Positions 36,488-46,336 of a stretch of 64,000 nucleotides of DNA are shown here, in pieces. The stretch covers positions 1 through 64,000 of the forward strand of contig NZ_VUOK01000003.1 of assembly GCF_009806555.1 (NCBI RefSeq), written 5' to 3'. Below the pieces are notes generated by a model that worked only from the letters and a program-made list of their open reading frames with translations, did no database searches and was not told where the DNA came from. Source of the DNA: Methylobacterium sp. 2A. GTDB taxonomy: Bacteria; Pseudomonadota; Alphaproteobacteria; Rhizobiales; Beijerinckiaceae. The position numbers and the translations under genes are program-made. How positions within the stretch are numbered: the first letter of the stretch is position 1; each line of letters starts with the position of its first letter.

Positions 36488-36997
36488 GGATGGTTCCCTC
36501 TATGCGGTGGTGGAGAGACGGTTCTAACGTCTCTGCAGCAAAATCAAGTCGTCGTCGAGGATTTCCCTACACAACCCGGCGGTCGTTAACACGCATATTA
36601 TTCAAGCGCTCCGTCGAGCTGAAATCGTTGCCCGAGAAACCCGATTGGCGGGACGGCCGGTTTCAGGAGATCCAGCCCGCCGCCGCCGTGCCGCCTCGCC
36701 TCCGGCCCGGGGCAAGCCGGTCGCTGCGCTTACGAAGATCGGTTCTCCGTCTGACGAGATCCGCGAAATCTCGCGACGCATCCTATGGCGCTATGGTTGT
36801 GTACGCCGGGGCATTGCGAAGATCTCACCGCGGTTCCCGGGTGGGGCACGACGGGGGGCACGGCATGGCGCGGTCCACGCCCGGGTTCGGCGCGGCCGGA
36901 AAGCCGGAATGGGACCGGTTCGAGGGACCGGCGGCCGAGAAGAGCTTGGGGCTGGACGAGGCCTGCGCCATAAGGGGATTCGCAGGACGAAACCGGG
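36488..36997. other. Divergent intergenic region
   Basis: The first 110 bases upstream of mucR are AT-rich (T- and A-runs near 36540-36610), as expected for a MucR-controlled promoter. The rest contains only low-quality frames. No RNA or repeat is recognised. Confidence 0.4.
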
Positions 36998-37417
36998 ATG
37001 GTGGACGTGGATCAGGACTGGGAGCCGGGCACCGTCTTCGGCGCGCACATCCCCTTCGTGCAGGCCTGCGGGATCGAGGCGCTGGACGTGCGCGACGGGC
37101 GAACGCGGCTGCGGCTCGTCCTGCGTCCGGATCATGCCAACAATCTCGGCATTGCCCATGGGGGCGTGCTCTGCACCCTGCTCGACGTCGCCCTCGGCAC
37201 GGCGGCGCGCCTCAGCGCTGGGCGGCCCGTGGTGACCCTCGACATGCAGACCCGGTTCCTGAATCCCGGACGCGGCGTCCTGCTCGCGGAGGGGCGCGTG
37301 ACCCGGGCCGGGCGCTCGGTGATCTTCTGCGAGGCCGAGATCCGCGACGCCGACGGGGCGCCGGTGGCGAGCGCCACCGGGCTGCTCAAGCCGGTGGGCG
37401 AGCGATCCGCGGATTAG
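36998..37417 (+). CDS. PaaI-family hotdog thioesterase
   Basis: The 139-residue protein starts [20 protein letters not shown] and has the hotdog core [20 protein letters not shown], including the catalytic Asp after the HGG motif, then [17 protein letters not shown]. Such enzymes cleave acyl-CoA thioesters. It lies 59 bases before hemF on the same strand, with no evident metabolic link. Confidence 0.83.
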   Translation: MVDVDQDWEPGTVFGAHIPFVQACGIEALDVRDGRTRLRLVLRPDHANNLGIAHGGVLCTLLDVALGTAARLSAGRPVVTLDMQTRFLNPGRGVLLAEGRVTRAGRSVIFCEAEIRDADGAPVASATGLLKPVGERSAD

Positions 37418-37476
37418 CGACGCGCCCCGTCACGACCGAATTGACGGCGGCCCGGCGGGGTGGGAAAGCCTCGGGC

Positions 37477-38409
37477 ATGACGATGCCGGACGACGCGCGC
37501 GCAGCCCTGGCTGCGCCTCCCTCCGAGGCCGATGTCACGGCCATGAAATCCGAGGCCGCCGCGTGGTTCGCGACCCTGCGCGACCGCATTCTCGCGGCCT
37601 TCGAGGCCCTGGAGGCCGAGGCCGAGGGTCCGTTCCACCCGGATGCGCCCGACGGGCCGGGCACCTTCGTGAAGACGCCCTGGAACCGCACCGACCATAC
37701 CGGCCGGCCCGGCGGCGGCGGGGTCATGGCGATGCTCAAGGGGCGCGTGTTCGAGAAGGCCGGCGTCCACATCTCGACCGTGCACGGCGAGTTCGCCCCC
37801 GAGTTCCGCGCGCAGATGCCGGGTGCCGCCGAGGATCCGCGCTTCTTCGCCACCGGCATCTCGCTGATCGCCCATCCCTGGAACCCGCACGTGCCGACCG
37901 TGCACATGAACACCCGCTTCGTCGCCACGACCCGGGCGTGGTTCGGCGGCGGGGCCGACCTCACCCCCGTGCTCGACCGGCGCCGCACGCAGGACGACCC
38001 GGACAGCCGCCATTTCCACGCCTGCCTGGAGCGGGCCTGCGCGGCCCACGGCGTCGACTATGCGCGCTACAAGGCGTGGTGCGACGAATACTTCCACCTC
38101 AAGCATCGGAACGAGCCGCGCGGCATCGGTGGCATCTTCTACGATTATCGCTGGACCGGCGATCCCCAGGCCGACCTCGCCTTCACGCGCGACGTGGGGC
38201 AGGCCTTCCTGGAGGCGTATCCGAAAATCGTCCGCGACAATCTCGGCGCGGCCTGGACCGAGGCCGACCGGTTCGAGCAGCAGGTGCGGCGCGGGCGCTA
38301 CGTCGAGTTCAACCTGCTCTACGACCGGGGCACGATCTTCGGCCTGAAGACCGGCGGCAACGTCGCCTCGATCCTGTCGTCGATGCCGCCCACCGTGCGC
38401 TGGCCGTGA
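37477..38409 (+). CDS. hemF: Oxygen-dependent coproporphyrinogen-III oxidase
   Basis: The 310-residue protein has the HemF signature series: [53 protein letters not shown] and a long C-terminal [20 protein letters not shown]. It oxidatively decarboxylates coproporphyrinogen III to protoporphyrinogen IX in haem synthesis and needs oxygen. Two ATGs two codons apart (37477 and 37483) are both possible starts. The next gene begins 10 bases later. Confidence 0.94.
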   Translation: MTMPDDARAALAAPPSEADVTAMKSEAAAWFATLRDRILAAFEALEAEAEGPFHPDAPDGPGTFVKTPWNRTDHTGRPGGGGVMAMLKGRVFEKAGVHISTVHGEFAPEFRAQMPGAAEDPRFFATGISLIAHPWNPHVPTVHMNTRFVATTRAWFGGGADLTPVLDRRRTQDDPDSRHFHACLERACAAHGVDYARYKAWCDEYFHLKHRNEPRGIGGIFYDYRWTGDPQADLAFTRDVGQAFLEAYPKIVRDNLGAAWTEADRFEQQVRRGRYVEFNLLYDRGTIFGLKTGGNVASILSSMPPTVRWP

Positions 38410-38419
38410 CGGGGCTGTC

Positions 38420-39538
38420 GTGAGCGCAGGGCTCCCCTCGGCCTACGCCCCCCAGCAGGATGCGGCGCTCAAGGCGATCGCCGCGTGGCGGCGGGACGGC
38501 GGATCCCAGGTGTTTCGCCTGTTCGGCTATGCCGGCACCGGCAAGACCACGCTCGCCCGGCGGATCGCCGAGGATGTCGACGGCACGGTGGTGTATGGCG
38601 CCTTCACCGGCAAGGCCGCCTCGGTGATGCGCCAGAAGGGCTGCTACGACGCCGCCACGATCCACTCGCTGATCTACCGCACCAAGGAGGCGGAGGAGGG
38701 CGGGCCGACCTTCACGCTGAACCGGTCGGGCCCGGCCGCCAAGGCGGACCTGATCATCATCGACGAGTGCTCGATGGTCGATTCCGACCTCGGCAACGAC
38801 CTCCTGTCGTTCGAGCGGCCGGTGCTGGTGCTGGGCGATCCCGCGCAATTGCCGCCGGTGCGCGGCGGCGGCTTCTTCACCGAGGCCGAGCCCGACGTGA
38901 TGCTCACCGAGGTCCACCGGCAGGCCAAGGACGACCCGATCGTCCGCATGGCGATGACGATCCGCGAGGGCGGCCGGCTGGAACTCGGCACCTACGGTCA
39001 GAGCCGGGTCGTCTCGCGCCGCGCCCTCGACCCGGCCGAGGTGCTGGAATGCGATCAGGTTCTGGTCGGGCTGAACAAGACGCGCCGGCTCTACAACGCC
39101 CGCCTCCGGGAACTCGCCGGCCATACCGATCCGATGCCGGCGATCGGCGAGAAGCTGGTCTGCCTGCGCAACGACCGGGTGAAGGGCCTGCTCAACGGCT
39201 CGACCTGGACGGTCCAGGCCCTGCGCGCGCCGCCGCGGCCCGACCTGATCCGCCTCGACGTGGTGCCGGAGGACGACCCGGCGCTGCGTCGGAAGCCCAC
39301 CGACATCAAGGTGCTGCGCGCGATGATCGCCGGCTCCGACGAGGAGATCCCGCTGTTCCTGCGCCGGGAGACCGACGAGTTCACCTACGGCTACGCGCTG
39401 ACCGTGCACAAGGCGCAGGGCTCGCAATGGGACCGGGTGACGCTGTTCGACGAATCCTATGCCTTCCGCGAGCACCGGGCGCGCTGGCTCTACACTGGCC
39501 TGACCCGTGCCGCCCAGGCGATCACCGTGGTGGTCTGA
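38420..39538 (+). CDS. RecD-like superfamily 1 DNA helicase
   Basis: From a GTG at 38420 the gene encodes 372 residues. Walker A is FGYAGTGKTTLARRIAED, Walker B ADLIIIDECSMVD, motif III VLVLGDPAQLPPV, and the C-terminal UvrD_C_2-like motif FTYGYALTVHKAQGSQWDRV. It is a compact member with no N-terminal RecBC-binding domain, as in stand-alone RecD2-like or phage-type helicases. It probably unwinds DNA 5' to 3'. Its stop lies 28 bases before the hairpin repeat block. Confidence 0.87.
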   Translation: MSAGLPSAYAPQQDAALKAIAAWRRDGGSQVFRLFGYAGTGKTTLARRIAEDVDGTVVYGAFTGKAASVMRQKGCYDAATIHSLIYRTKEAEEGGPTFTLNRSGPAAKADLIIIDECSMVDSDLGNDLLSFERPVLVLGDPAQLPPVRGGGFFTEAEPDVMLTEVHRQAKDDPIVRMAMTIREGGRLELGTYGQSRVVSRRALDPAEVLECDQVLVGLNKTRRLYNARLRELAGHTDPMPAIGEKLVCLRNDRVKGLLNGSTWTVQALRAPPRPDLIRLDVVPEDDPALRRKPTDIKVLRAMIAGSDEEIPLFLRRETDEFTYGYALTVHKAQGSQWDRVTLFDESYAFREHRARWLYTGLTRAAQAITVVV

Positions 39539-39565
39539 GCGCCCGACCGTCAGGACCGGTGGGAC

Positions 39566-39674
39566 GGGTTTCCAAAGGGCTGAAGCCCTTTGGCGGGTTC
39601 TCAGGGCGGAGCCCTGAGATGTTCACCAGGGCTGCGCCCTGGACCCGCGAAAGGTCTCAACCTTTCGAAACCAC
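39566..39674. repeat. Mini-hairpin repeat block reaching into acr3
   Basis: The block runs from GGGTTTCC to CGAAACCA. It contains CCAAAGGGC-TGAA-GCCCTTTGG, TCAGGGC-GGA-GCCCTGA, CCAGGGC-TGC-GCCCTGG and GAAAGGT-CTCA-ACCTTTC. Its right end supplies the last four codons and the stop of acr3 (39657 onward). Confidence 0.82.
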
Positions 39675-40715
39675 GACGTGATCCGGCCGCGCCACGCGCC
39701 GCTCGTACCAGGGGCGCGAGCGGTTCACGAGTGCGACCACGGTGAGCATCACCGGCACCTCGACGAGGACGCCGACGACCGTCGCGAGGGCCGCCCCGGA
39801 CGTGAACCCGAACAGGCTGATGGCGGCGGCCACCGCCAGTTCGAAGAAGTTCGAGGCGCCGATCAGGGCCGAGGGGCCGGCCACGCAATGCTGCTCGCCC
39901 GCGAGCCGGTTCAGCAGATAGGCGAGCCCGGCATTGAGATAGACCTGGATGACGATCGGAACGGCGAGCAGGCCGATGACCAGGGGCTGCGCGACGATCT
40001 GCTCGCCCTGGAAGCCGAACAGCAGGACCAGCGTGGCCAGCAGCGCGACCAGGGAGGCCGGTCCGAGGACGCGCAGCACCTGCGCGAGGGCGGCCGGGCC
40101 GCCCGCCGCCAGGAGGCTTCGGCGTGCGATCTGGGCCACGACCACCGGGATGACGATGTAGAGGACCACCGAGAGGATCAGGGTATCCCAGGGCACCGTG
40201 ATCGCGGAGAGCCCGAGCAGCAGGCCGACGATCGGCGCGAAGGCCACCACCATGATCGCGTCGTTGAGCGCGACCTGGGAGAGGGTGAAGTGCGGCTCGC
40301 CGCGCGTCAGGTTCGACCACACGAACACCATGGCGGTGCAGGGGGCCGCAGCCAGCAGGATCAGGCCGGCGATGCAGCTGTCGATCTGATCGGCCGGCAG
40401 GTACGGCCGGAACAGGTGGCCGACGAACACCCAGCCGAGCGCCGCCATCGAGAACGGCTTCACCGCCCAGTTGATCAGGAGCGTCACGCCGATCCCGCGC
40501 CAGTGACGCCCGACTTGGCCGAGGGCGGCGAAGTCGATCTTGAGCAGCATGGGTACGACCATCAGCCAGATGAGCACCGCCACCGGCAGGTTCACCCGGG
40601 CGATCTCGGCCGCGCCGATCGCTTGGAAGAGGCCGGGCATGAGGTGCCCGAGCGCGACGCCCGAGACGATGCAGAGGGCGACCCAGAGGGTGAGATACCG
40701 CTCGAAGACCGACAT
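39657..40715 (-). CDS. acr3: ACR3-type arsenite efflux permease
   Basis: The 352-residue protein has about ten membrane helices. It has the ACR3 signatures: MVVPMLLKIDFAALGQVGRH, a conserved cysteine in LILLAAAPCTAMVFVWSNLT, and FELAVAAAISLFGF near the C-terminus. It exports arsenite using the proton-motive force. The last residues (VVVSKG) and the stop are encoded by a hairpin repeat block, so the C-terminus has been rewritten by the repeat. It is the third gene of the arsR-arsC-acr3 operon, eight bases after arsC. Confidence 0.92.
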   Translation of the reverse strand: MSVFERYLTLWVALCIVSGVALGHLMPGLFQAIGAAEIARVNLPVAVLIWLMVVPMLLKIDFAALGQVGRHWRGIGVTLLINWAVKPFSMAALGWVFVGHLFRPYLPADQIDSCIAGLILLAAAPCTAMVFVWSNLTRGEPHFTLSQVALNDAIMVVAFAPIVGLLLGLSAITVPWDTLILSVVLYIVIPVVVAQIARRSLLAAGGPAALAQVLRVLGPASLVALLATLVLLFGFQGEQIVAQPLVIGLLAVPIVIQVYLNAGLAYLLNRLAGEQHCVAGPSALIGASNFFELAVAAAISLFGFTSGAALATVVGVLVEVPVMLTVVALVNRSRPWYERRVARPDHVVVSKG

Positions 40716-40723
40716 GCCGATCC

Positions 40724-41161
40724 TCAGGCCGTCGCGACGCGGCGACCGCGTTCGTCGATGACGCGTTCGCCGTCTTCCTTCACGAACTCACCCTGCTGCG
40801 GCGGCAGGAGATCGAGCACCCTCTCGGACGGGCGGCACAGGGCCACGCCCTTCGGCGTCACCACCAGGGGCCGGTTCAGGAGGACCGGATGCGCCGCGAT
40901 CGCGTCGAGCAGCGCGTCGTCGTCGAGGGTCGGATCGCCGAGGCCGAGCTCGGCGAAGGGCGTGCCTGTCCCGCGCAGGAGGTCGCGCAGGGTGAGGCCG
41001 GCGCGCGCCGCGAGCCCGCGGATCATCGCCCGGCTCGGCGGCGTCTTGAGATACTCGACCACATGCGGCTCGATCCCGGCATTCCGGATCATCGCCAGGG
41101 TATTCCGGGAGGTGCCGCAGGCGGGGTTGTGGTAGATGACCACGTCGAACGGGTCAGGCAT
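40724..41161 (-). CDS. arsC: Glutaredoxin-type arsenate reductase ArsC
   Basis: The 145-residue protein has the catalytic motif YHNPACGTSRNTLAMIR near residue 10, with the active cysteine, and the anion-binding arginine region LLNRPLVVTPKGVALCRP. It reduces arsenate to arsenite with glutathione and glutaredoxin. Its start overlaps the arsR stop by eight bases, showing translational coupling. Confidence 0.93.
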   Translation of the reverse strand: MPDPFDVVIYHNPACGTSRNTLAMIRNAGIEPHVVEYLKTPPSRAMIRGLAARAGLTLRDLLRGTGTPFAELGLGDPTLDDDALLDAIAAHPVLLNRPLVVTPKGVALCRPSERVLDLLPPQQGEFVKEDGERVIDERGRRVATA

Positions 41162-41525
41162 GGGCGGTGTCTCCGGTTGCGGGGCAGCAACGTTCCAGGG
41201 TCGATCCGAGGGCCGCGACGGCGGGCTCGCAGACCTCGGGCCGCCCCTGGCAGCAATCCTTCATCAGGAACGCGACCAGCCCGGACAGGGCCGGGTAGGC
41301 GGCGCTGTAGAGAATCGACCGGCCTTCGCGCCGCGCCTGCACCAGCCCCGCCTGTTCCAGCTCCTTCAGGTGGAACGAGGCCGAGGAGGCCGAGACGCCG
41401 ACCGCCTCGGCGACGCGCCCCGCCGCCAGCCCCGCCGGGCCGGCGACGACCAGCCGGCGCACGAGGCGCAGCCGATGCTCCTGGGCGAGGGCCGCAAAGG
41501 CCGCGAGGGCTTGCCGTTCGTCCAA
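41154..41525 (-). CDS. arsR: ArsR-family arsenite-responsive repressor
   Basis: The 123-residue protein has a winged helix-turn-helix with VAEAVGVSASSASFHLKELE and the wing VQARREGRSILYS. Instead of cysteines in the recognition helix it has a C-terminal cluster, LMKDCCQGRPEVCEP, resembling the C-terminal arsenic site of the ArsR type found in acidithiobacilli and corynebacteria. It should release its operator on binding As(III) and controls arsC, acr3 and arsH. Confidence 0.92.
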   Translation of the reverse strand: MDERQALAAFAALAQEHRLRLVRRLVVAGPAGLAAGRVAEAVGVSASSASFHLKELEQAGLVQARREGRSILYSAAYPALSGLVAFLMKDCCQGRPEVCEPAVAALGSTLERCCPATGDTAHA

Positions 41526-41539
41526 GGGCGCTCCTATTA

Positions 41540-41555
41540 TTCAACGTTCGTTGAA
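41540..41555. promoter_or_regulatory. ArsR operator
   Basis: TTCAACG-TT-CGTTGAA is a perfect 7-2-7 inverted repeat in the 50-base gap between the divergent arsR and arsH starts. It is a typical ArsR binding site and can control both directions. Confidence 0.75.
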
Positions 41556-41575
41556 ACGTAGGAGCGTTCCGCCGC

Positions 41576-42331
41576 GTGAGCAAGCCTGTTCCGCCCGACC
41601 CGTCCGCGCGTGACGGGCTGCCGAACGTCGTCGCGCCGGTGTTCCGGGTGCCGGTCCGCGCGGATCTGGAGGTCGGCACGCCGTTCACGCACGCGCCGCG
41701 CTTCCTGATCCTCTACGGGTCGCTGCGCGAGCGCTCGTTCAGCCGGTTCCTGGCCTACGAGGCGGCGCGGCTGCTGGAGGCGATGGGCGGCGAGGTGCGG
41801 CTCTACCACGCCCATGGCCTTCCCCTGCCCGACGACGCGGCCGCCGACCACCCGAAGGTGCAGGAACTCCGTGACCTGTCGATCTGGTCCGAGGGTCAGG
41901 TCTGGGTCTCGCCGGAGCGCCACGGCACGCTGACGGGCGTGATGAAGAGCCAGATCGACTGGCTGCCGCTGAGCGAGGGCTCGGTGCGGCCGACCCAGGG
42001 GCGGACGCTCGCGGTGATGCAGGTTTCGGGCGGGTCGCAGTCGTTCAACGCCGTGAACGCGCTGCGGGTGCTCGGCCGCTGGATGCGGATGATCACCATC
42101 CCGAATCAATCCTCGGTGCCGATGGCCTACCGGGAGTTCGACGATTCCGGCCTGATGAAGCCGGGGCCGCTCTACGACCGCGTGGTGGACGTGTGCGAGG
42201 AGCTGATGAAGTTCACCCTGCTGACCCGCGAGCGGGCCGCCCTGCTGGTGGACCGCTACAGCGAGCGCAAGGAGCGGGAGCCCGAGCGGCTGAAGGCGGT
42301 GGCGGCCGATATCGGCTTCGGGGAACGCTGA
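41576..42331 (+). CDS. arsH: ArsH NADPH-dependent flavin reductase
   Basis: From a GTG at 41576 the gene encodes 251 residues of the flavodoxin-like ArsH family, with the FMN-binding segment [20 protein letters not shown] and the later [20 protein letters not shown]. ArsH oxidises organoarsenicals or acts as a redox enzyme in arsenic resistance. It is transcribed divergently from arsR across the shared operator. Confidence 0.92.
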   Translation: MSKPVPPDPSARDGLPNVVAPVFRVPVRADLEVGTPFTHAPRFLILYGSLRERSFSRFLAYEAARLLEAMGGEVRLYHAHGLPLPDDAAADHPKVQELRDLSIWSEGQVWVSPERHGTLTGVMKSQIDWLPLSEGSVRPTQGRTLAVMQVSGGSQSFNAVNALRVLGRWMRMITIPNQSSVPMAYREFDDSGLMKPGPLYDRVVDVCEELMKFTLLTRERAALLVDRYSERKEREPERLKAVAADIGFGER

Positions 42332-42532
42332 GCCTGTCCCGCTTGTGCGAACCTGCACCGCGTGACGAACAAACAAGCGCAGCTCTCGGTGCTTGCCCTG
42401 GCGCCGCAACCTCGTTATGACCCGCCTCGGCTGTGGCCGGTTGCCCGTCGTCGACTCTTCGGCGACAGCGTGTCGGTCTGGCCCATGCAATGAGTTCGGT
42501 TCCAGTGTCGCGCCTGGGTTGGAATCATTGCT

Positions 42533-42622
42533 GGAGAGGTGGCAGAGCGGTTGAATGCACCGCACTCGAAATGCGGCATGCCTGCAAGGGCATCGGGGGT
42601 TCGAATCCCCCCCTCTCCGCCA
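42533..42622 (+). tRNA. tRNA-Ser (CGA)
   Basis: GGAGAGG at the 5' end pairs with CCTCTCC (42612-42618), followed by discriminator G and an encoded CCA. The anticodon stem CCGCA/TGCGG holds the loop CTCGAAA, giving anticodon CGA. A long variable arm follows, as in class II serine tRNAs. The T arm GGGGTTCGAATCCCC is perfect. Confidence 0.95.
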
Positions 42623-42928
42623 GTCAATTCGTAACGCACGCCATAGATTGACCCTTATGGGTGCGTTTCTGACCTCGATCGCAGCATAATTTGTCCGGCG
42701 CAGGCAAGCGCCGTTGATAGATCAGCGCTTTTTTTACCTTCTGTTAGGCGCTCTTAGATCGCGTATCGCGGAGACCGACACTCATGATCTCTACTCAAGC
42801 TGCCTGTGTCGTTCGACAACGGCGACAAACGTCGGTCGAGTCCTGACGCGGCGCGCGCAGCTTGATGGTGCCGATCACGCGGCATGATGAACGATGTCAC
42901 AGAATTGAAGGGTTCGTGACCTAAGACT

Positions 42929-42940
42929 TGGAACGTTCCA
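42929..42940. promoter_or_regulatory. LacI-type operator upstream of the TonB-dependent receptor
   Basis: TGGAACGTTCCA is a perfect 12-base palindrome 92 bases before the receptor start. The same GAACGTTC core recurs at 43046 and 49553. A central CG in an even-length palindrome is typical of LacI-family operators. Confidence 0.7.
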
Positions 42941-43031
42941 TGCAATGACGTAATCTCGGTCAGAGCACGGACGAATCGATCCCGCGCGACCGTCGATCTT
43001 GGGATGTTCAGAGAGGCGGACGGAGGCAGAA

Positions 43032-45422
43032 GTGTCCAAGAAAATTAGAACGTTCCAATTTGGGGCCTTTAGCCTGATATCCGCTACCTTGACGCTCCAA
43101 AGCTCTGCTTTCGGACAGGCCGTCAACGATCTCGGCACGGTCTCGGTCGAAGCGGTTGCCGGTCAAGGCGGCGGTCGCGGCACGCCGTTGCTGGCCGAGC
43201 AGAACGGGACTGTCGCGGCGGCCACGCTCCGCCAGGACGACATCGCCCGCCAGCCGAGCACCCAGAACGTCGCCCAGCAGATCGGCGCCGTGACGGGCGT
43301 CAATTCCTACTCGCGCGACGCCTCCGGCCTGTTCGGCGGCGGCTACTCAATCCGCGGCTTCGACAGCACCCAGATCGGCCTCTCGCTCAACGGCGTACCG
43401 CTCAACGATCCCGGGACCTTCGCGGTCGCGCCCCAGGTCTACACCGATTCGGAGAATCTCTGCGCGGTCGAGGTCAACCAAGGGACGAGTGCCGGAGCGG
43501 TGGCGGAGCACGGCGCCATCGGTGGCCAAGTGAAGATGCAGCAATGCGCCCCGACCGACAAACCCGGCACAACCGTGTCGCAGTCGTTAGGGTCGTATAA
43601 TAATTTTAAGTCATTCCTGCGCGTGAACACCGGCCTCCTGAACGACGACACACTCAAGGCCTATATTTCGTACTCGCACGCCCAGTCCGACTACTTCATT
43701 GCGCCCGGAGCGGCGGACAGGCACCACGTCGACACCCGCTTCGACATGAAACTTGAGGGCGGTGCCAGCCTGACATTCAATTCGTTCTTTAATTATTTTG
43801 AGAACACATATATTCACACCGTCTCAAAAGCTCAATATGCCGCCTACGGATACCGGAACGGCTGGCTCACAATACCGCCGACGATCCTGACGGGTCCGAA
43901 GGCTGCGTTCAGTCAGACCCTGGCGGCGGTTCCCTACAACCCGTTCAACCTCGGTTACGGCCCCTACCAATGGGAGCCGGGGCGGCACGGCTACGTCTCC
44001 GTCGACGGCCAGTTCCCTCTGACCGACAATATCGATCTGGCTGTTACGCCGTATTTCCTCCACCAGGAATCCGGAAGCACGAGCGAGTTCGTGCTGCAAG
44101 AAGCTGGTTACAGCAACAAGTTCTTGTCCTCACCGATCGGCGCGTTCAGTGCCTATGGAACGAGGAACACCAACGCGCTCCTGGTGCAGATGAGCCAGAG
44201 CAACTTCGACCGGTTCGGTAATACCGCGACCCTCACCGGTCACTTTGGTGATCACACGATCCGCGGTGCTATCTGGGGCGAATACACGCACCAGCATCAG
44301 CTGAACCCGTTCACGCAGATCGATCCCTTCACCAACACGATTCCGGATATCTTCCTCAGCTCACACTTGATCCGAGATTACAGCGGCCGGATCGTCACCA
44401 ACCGCGACTGGGTCACGGACTACTACAATACCGCCCTGTCACTATCCGACAGCATCGCACTGTTCGACGACAAGCTCCATATCGACGTGTCCGGCAAGGA
44501 GCGGATCTACGACCGCACCTTCCATAATCTGCCGTCGGGCAGCAGTTCCCGGCAAGACGCCTATCTCGATTACAAGGTAAAGCGAAATTTCGCGCTGTTC
44601 CTGCCGTCTTTCGGTGCCCGTTACGACCTCGACGAGGCGGATCAGATCTTCTTCAACGCCTCCATGGGCGCGCGCGTCCCACCGAATTTCGTTGATGGCC
44701 AACTTGTGGATAACAAGACCAATCTGATCAACGTACGGGAATTGAAGCCCGAGCGCTCCCTGAGCCTCGACACGGGCTACCGCTACAAAGGCGATTTGCT
44801 GGATTTCAACGCGACCGGATTCCTTATCAAGTACACCGACCGCATTGCCCAGACGACCAGTACGAACGGGACGCTGATCTCGAAATACACCAATGTGGGC
44901 AGCACCACCGCCCTGGGGGCAGAGATCGAGGTCGGCACCAAGCCCTATGAAGGCTGGAGTGTGCTGGTTTCGCAGGCCTTCAACGACGACACGCTCGACA
45001 CCGACATCCGAGCTGAAGGCAGCAGCACGTTGCTGCCCACCAAGGGCAAGCAGTACTTCAACGCGCCGAAATACATCACCAACGCGACGCTGATGTACGA
45101 GGACGGGCCGTTCTCCGCTTTCGCCCGGGCGAAGTACACCAGCTCCGTCTTCGCGACGCTGACCAACGACATCCGTCTGCCCGGCTACACCACGGTCGAT
45201 CTCGGTCTCGCCTACAAGCTCAAGGGGACGGCGTTCCTCGACGGGATACCAGGCGCGCAGGACGGCACGTTCAAGCTCAACCTGACCAACGTGCTCAACG
45301 CCAAGTACCTGTACATCAATCCCGGCAACAGCACAGGCGTCCAGATCACCTCGGCGGGCACGCCGACCTTCTATCTCGGCGCGCCCTTCTCGGTGGTCGC
45401 CAGCCTCAGCCTGGACTTCTAG
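43032..45422 (+). CDS. TonB-dependent outer membrane receptor
   Basis: The GTG at 43032 follows GGAGG by five bases and yields 796 residues. A signal peptide (FSLISATLTLQSSAFGQA) is followed by a TonB-box-like LGTVSVEAVAG. The plug domain (about residues 55-190) has IRGFDSTQIGLSLNGVPLND. A long beta-barrel ends in SVVASLSLDF, with the terminal aromatic residue used in outer-membrane assembly. Base composition is less GC-rich than the surroundings from about 43560 to 44900, hinting at transfer. LacI-type operators flank its start. The substrate is unknown. Confidence 0.92.
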   Translation: MSKKIRTFQFGAFSLISATLTLQSSAFGQAVNDLGTVSVEAVAGQGGGRGTPLLAEQNGTVAAATLRQDDIARQPSTQNVAQQIGAVTGVNSYSRDASGLFGGGYSIRGFDSTQIGLSLNGVPLNDPGTFAVAPQVYTDSENLCAVEVNQGTSAGAVAEHGAIGGQVKMQQCAPTDKPGTTVSQSLGSYNNFKSFLRVNTGLLNDDTLKAYISYSHAQSDYFIAPGAADRHHVDTRFDMKLEGGASLTFNSFFNYFENTYIHTVSKAQYAAYGYRNGWLTIPPTILTGPKAAFSQTLAAVPYNPFNLGYGPYQWEPGRHGYVSVDGQFPLTDNIDLAVTPYFLHQESGSTSEFVLQEAGYSNKFLSSPIGAFSAYGTRNTNALLVQMSQSNFDRFGNTATLTGHFGDHTIRGAIWGEYTHQHQLNPFTQIDPFTNTIPDIFLSSHLIRDYSGRIVTNRDWVTDYYNTALSLSDSIALFDDKLHIDVSGKERIYDRTFHNLPSGSSSRQDAYLDYKVKRNFALFLPSFGARYDLDEADQIFFNASMGARVPPNFVDGQLVDNKTNLINVRELKPERSLSLDTGYRYKGDLLDFNATGFLIKYTDRIAQTTSTNGTLISKYTNVGSTTALGAEIEVGTKPYEGWSVLVSQAFNDDTLDTDIRAEGSSTLLPTKGKQYFNAPKYITNATLMYEDGPFSAFARAKYTSSVFATLTNDIRLPGYTTVDLGLAYKLKGTAFLDGIPGAQDGTFKLNLTNVLNAKYLYINPGNSTGVQITSAGTPTFYLGAPFSVVASLSLDF
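43046..43057. promoter_or_regulatory. Second LacI-type operator inside the receptor reading frame
   Basis: TAGAACGTTCCA lies over codons 5-9 of the receptor gene, 117 bases centre to centre from the upstream operator. Two sites at this spacing could allow DNA looping or roadblock repression. Confidence 0.6.
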
Positions 45423-45466
45423 CCATGCGCCACGGCCCTCTCTCTCCATCGATATCAGGCCTGACC

Positions 45467-46255
45467 ATGACGCGCCGCCACGCGCTCCGCCTCACCGCGA
45501 CCGCAGCGATCGGCTGTCTGACCGGACGGCTGGAGGCCGCCGCCGCTAACGACCCCGAGAAGCCCTTCCCTTGGATCGGCAAGAAGTTCACCGCAGACGG
45601 ACGCGTGCTCCCCTTTCCGGGCAACACCATCATCTGCCCGATCGGATCGGAGCACCCGGCCAGGGCCCCGCTCCAGGCGTTCCGCGCCGCCCTCGAAGCG
45701 GAGCCCTACGCGCACAAATTCACCTTCACGCCGCCCTCCAGCTACCACATGACGGTGTTCGAAGGGGTCGTGGACGCGGAGCGCAGGCCGGGCTTCTGGC
45801 CATCGGATCTCAGCGCCGAGGCACCGCTCGACGCCTGCAACCGCCTCTTCCTCCAGAAGCTCGAAGCCTTCGATCTCGGCTGCGCCCCGCGATTCCGAAT
45901 GAAGGTCATGGAAGGGCCGGGCAATATCGAGATGCGGCCGGGCGCGGGCATCTACCTGGTGCCGGTCGACGATGAGGAGAACCGCAGGCTGCGCCAATTG
46001 CGCGACCGGCTGGCCGACCTGCTGAAGCTGCGCCAGCCGAATCACCAAGCCTACAAGTTCCACACCACCCAGACCTACGCGATCACCCCCCTCACCGAGG
46101 CGGAAACGTTGCGCTACCGCGCCGTTCGCCGCGCGTCGCTGGAGGTTCTCGCCGCGGCGATGCCCGTGCTCGAACTCGGCGCCCCGGCCTTCTGCGTGTT
46201 TGAGGATATGTTCGCGTTCAACCCGAGGCTTTATCTTCAACCGGTGCGGCTTTAG
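45467..46255 (+). CDS. Tat-exported 2H phosphoesterase-like protein (DUF1868)
   Basis: The 262-residue protein starts with a twin-arginine signal (MTRRHALRLTATAAIGCLTG). The cysteine in AAIGC could even make it a lipoprotein. The mature part has the two HxT motifs of 2H phosphoesterases: His and Thr in SSYHMTVFEGV (about residue 103) and in KFHTTQTYAI (about residue 200). DUF1868 belongs to that superfamily, whose members open or cleave cyclic and linear phosphodiesters. It follows the receptor by 44 bases and precedes the LacI gene, so a periplasmic phosphodiester-cleaving role on the imported substrate is plausible but unproven. An upstream ATG at 45425 is possible. Confidence 0.78.
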   Translation: MTRRHALRLTATAAIGCLTGRLEAAAANDPEKPFPWIGKKFTADGRVLPFPGNTIICPIGSEHPARAPLQAFRAALEAEPYAHKFTFTPPSSYHMTVFEGVVDAERRPGFWPSDLSAEAPLDACNRLFLQKLEAFDLGCAPRFRMKVMEGPGNIEMRPGAGIYLVPVDDEENRRLRQLRDRLADLLKLRQPNHQAYKFHTTQTYAITPLTEAETLRYRAVRRASLEVLAAAMPVLELGAPAFCVFEDMFAFNPRLYLQPVRL

Positions 46256-46336
46256 ACAAGAAGACCGGTCATAGCGGGAATTGGATCCCCGGACGTGGCC
46301 TCCCCGCAGGCCTGTCGAGGCCGCGGCCGGGCATAG

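Noticed and set aside
42393-42420. TTGCCC-16-TTATGA as the tRNA-Ser promoter
   Set aside because: It lies more than 110 bases before the tRNA, too far for a usual tRNA promoter, and cannot be distinguished from chance.
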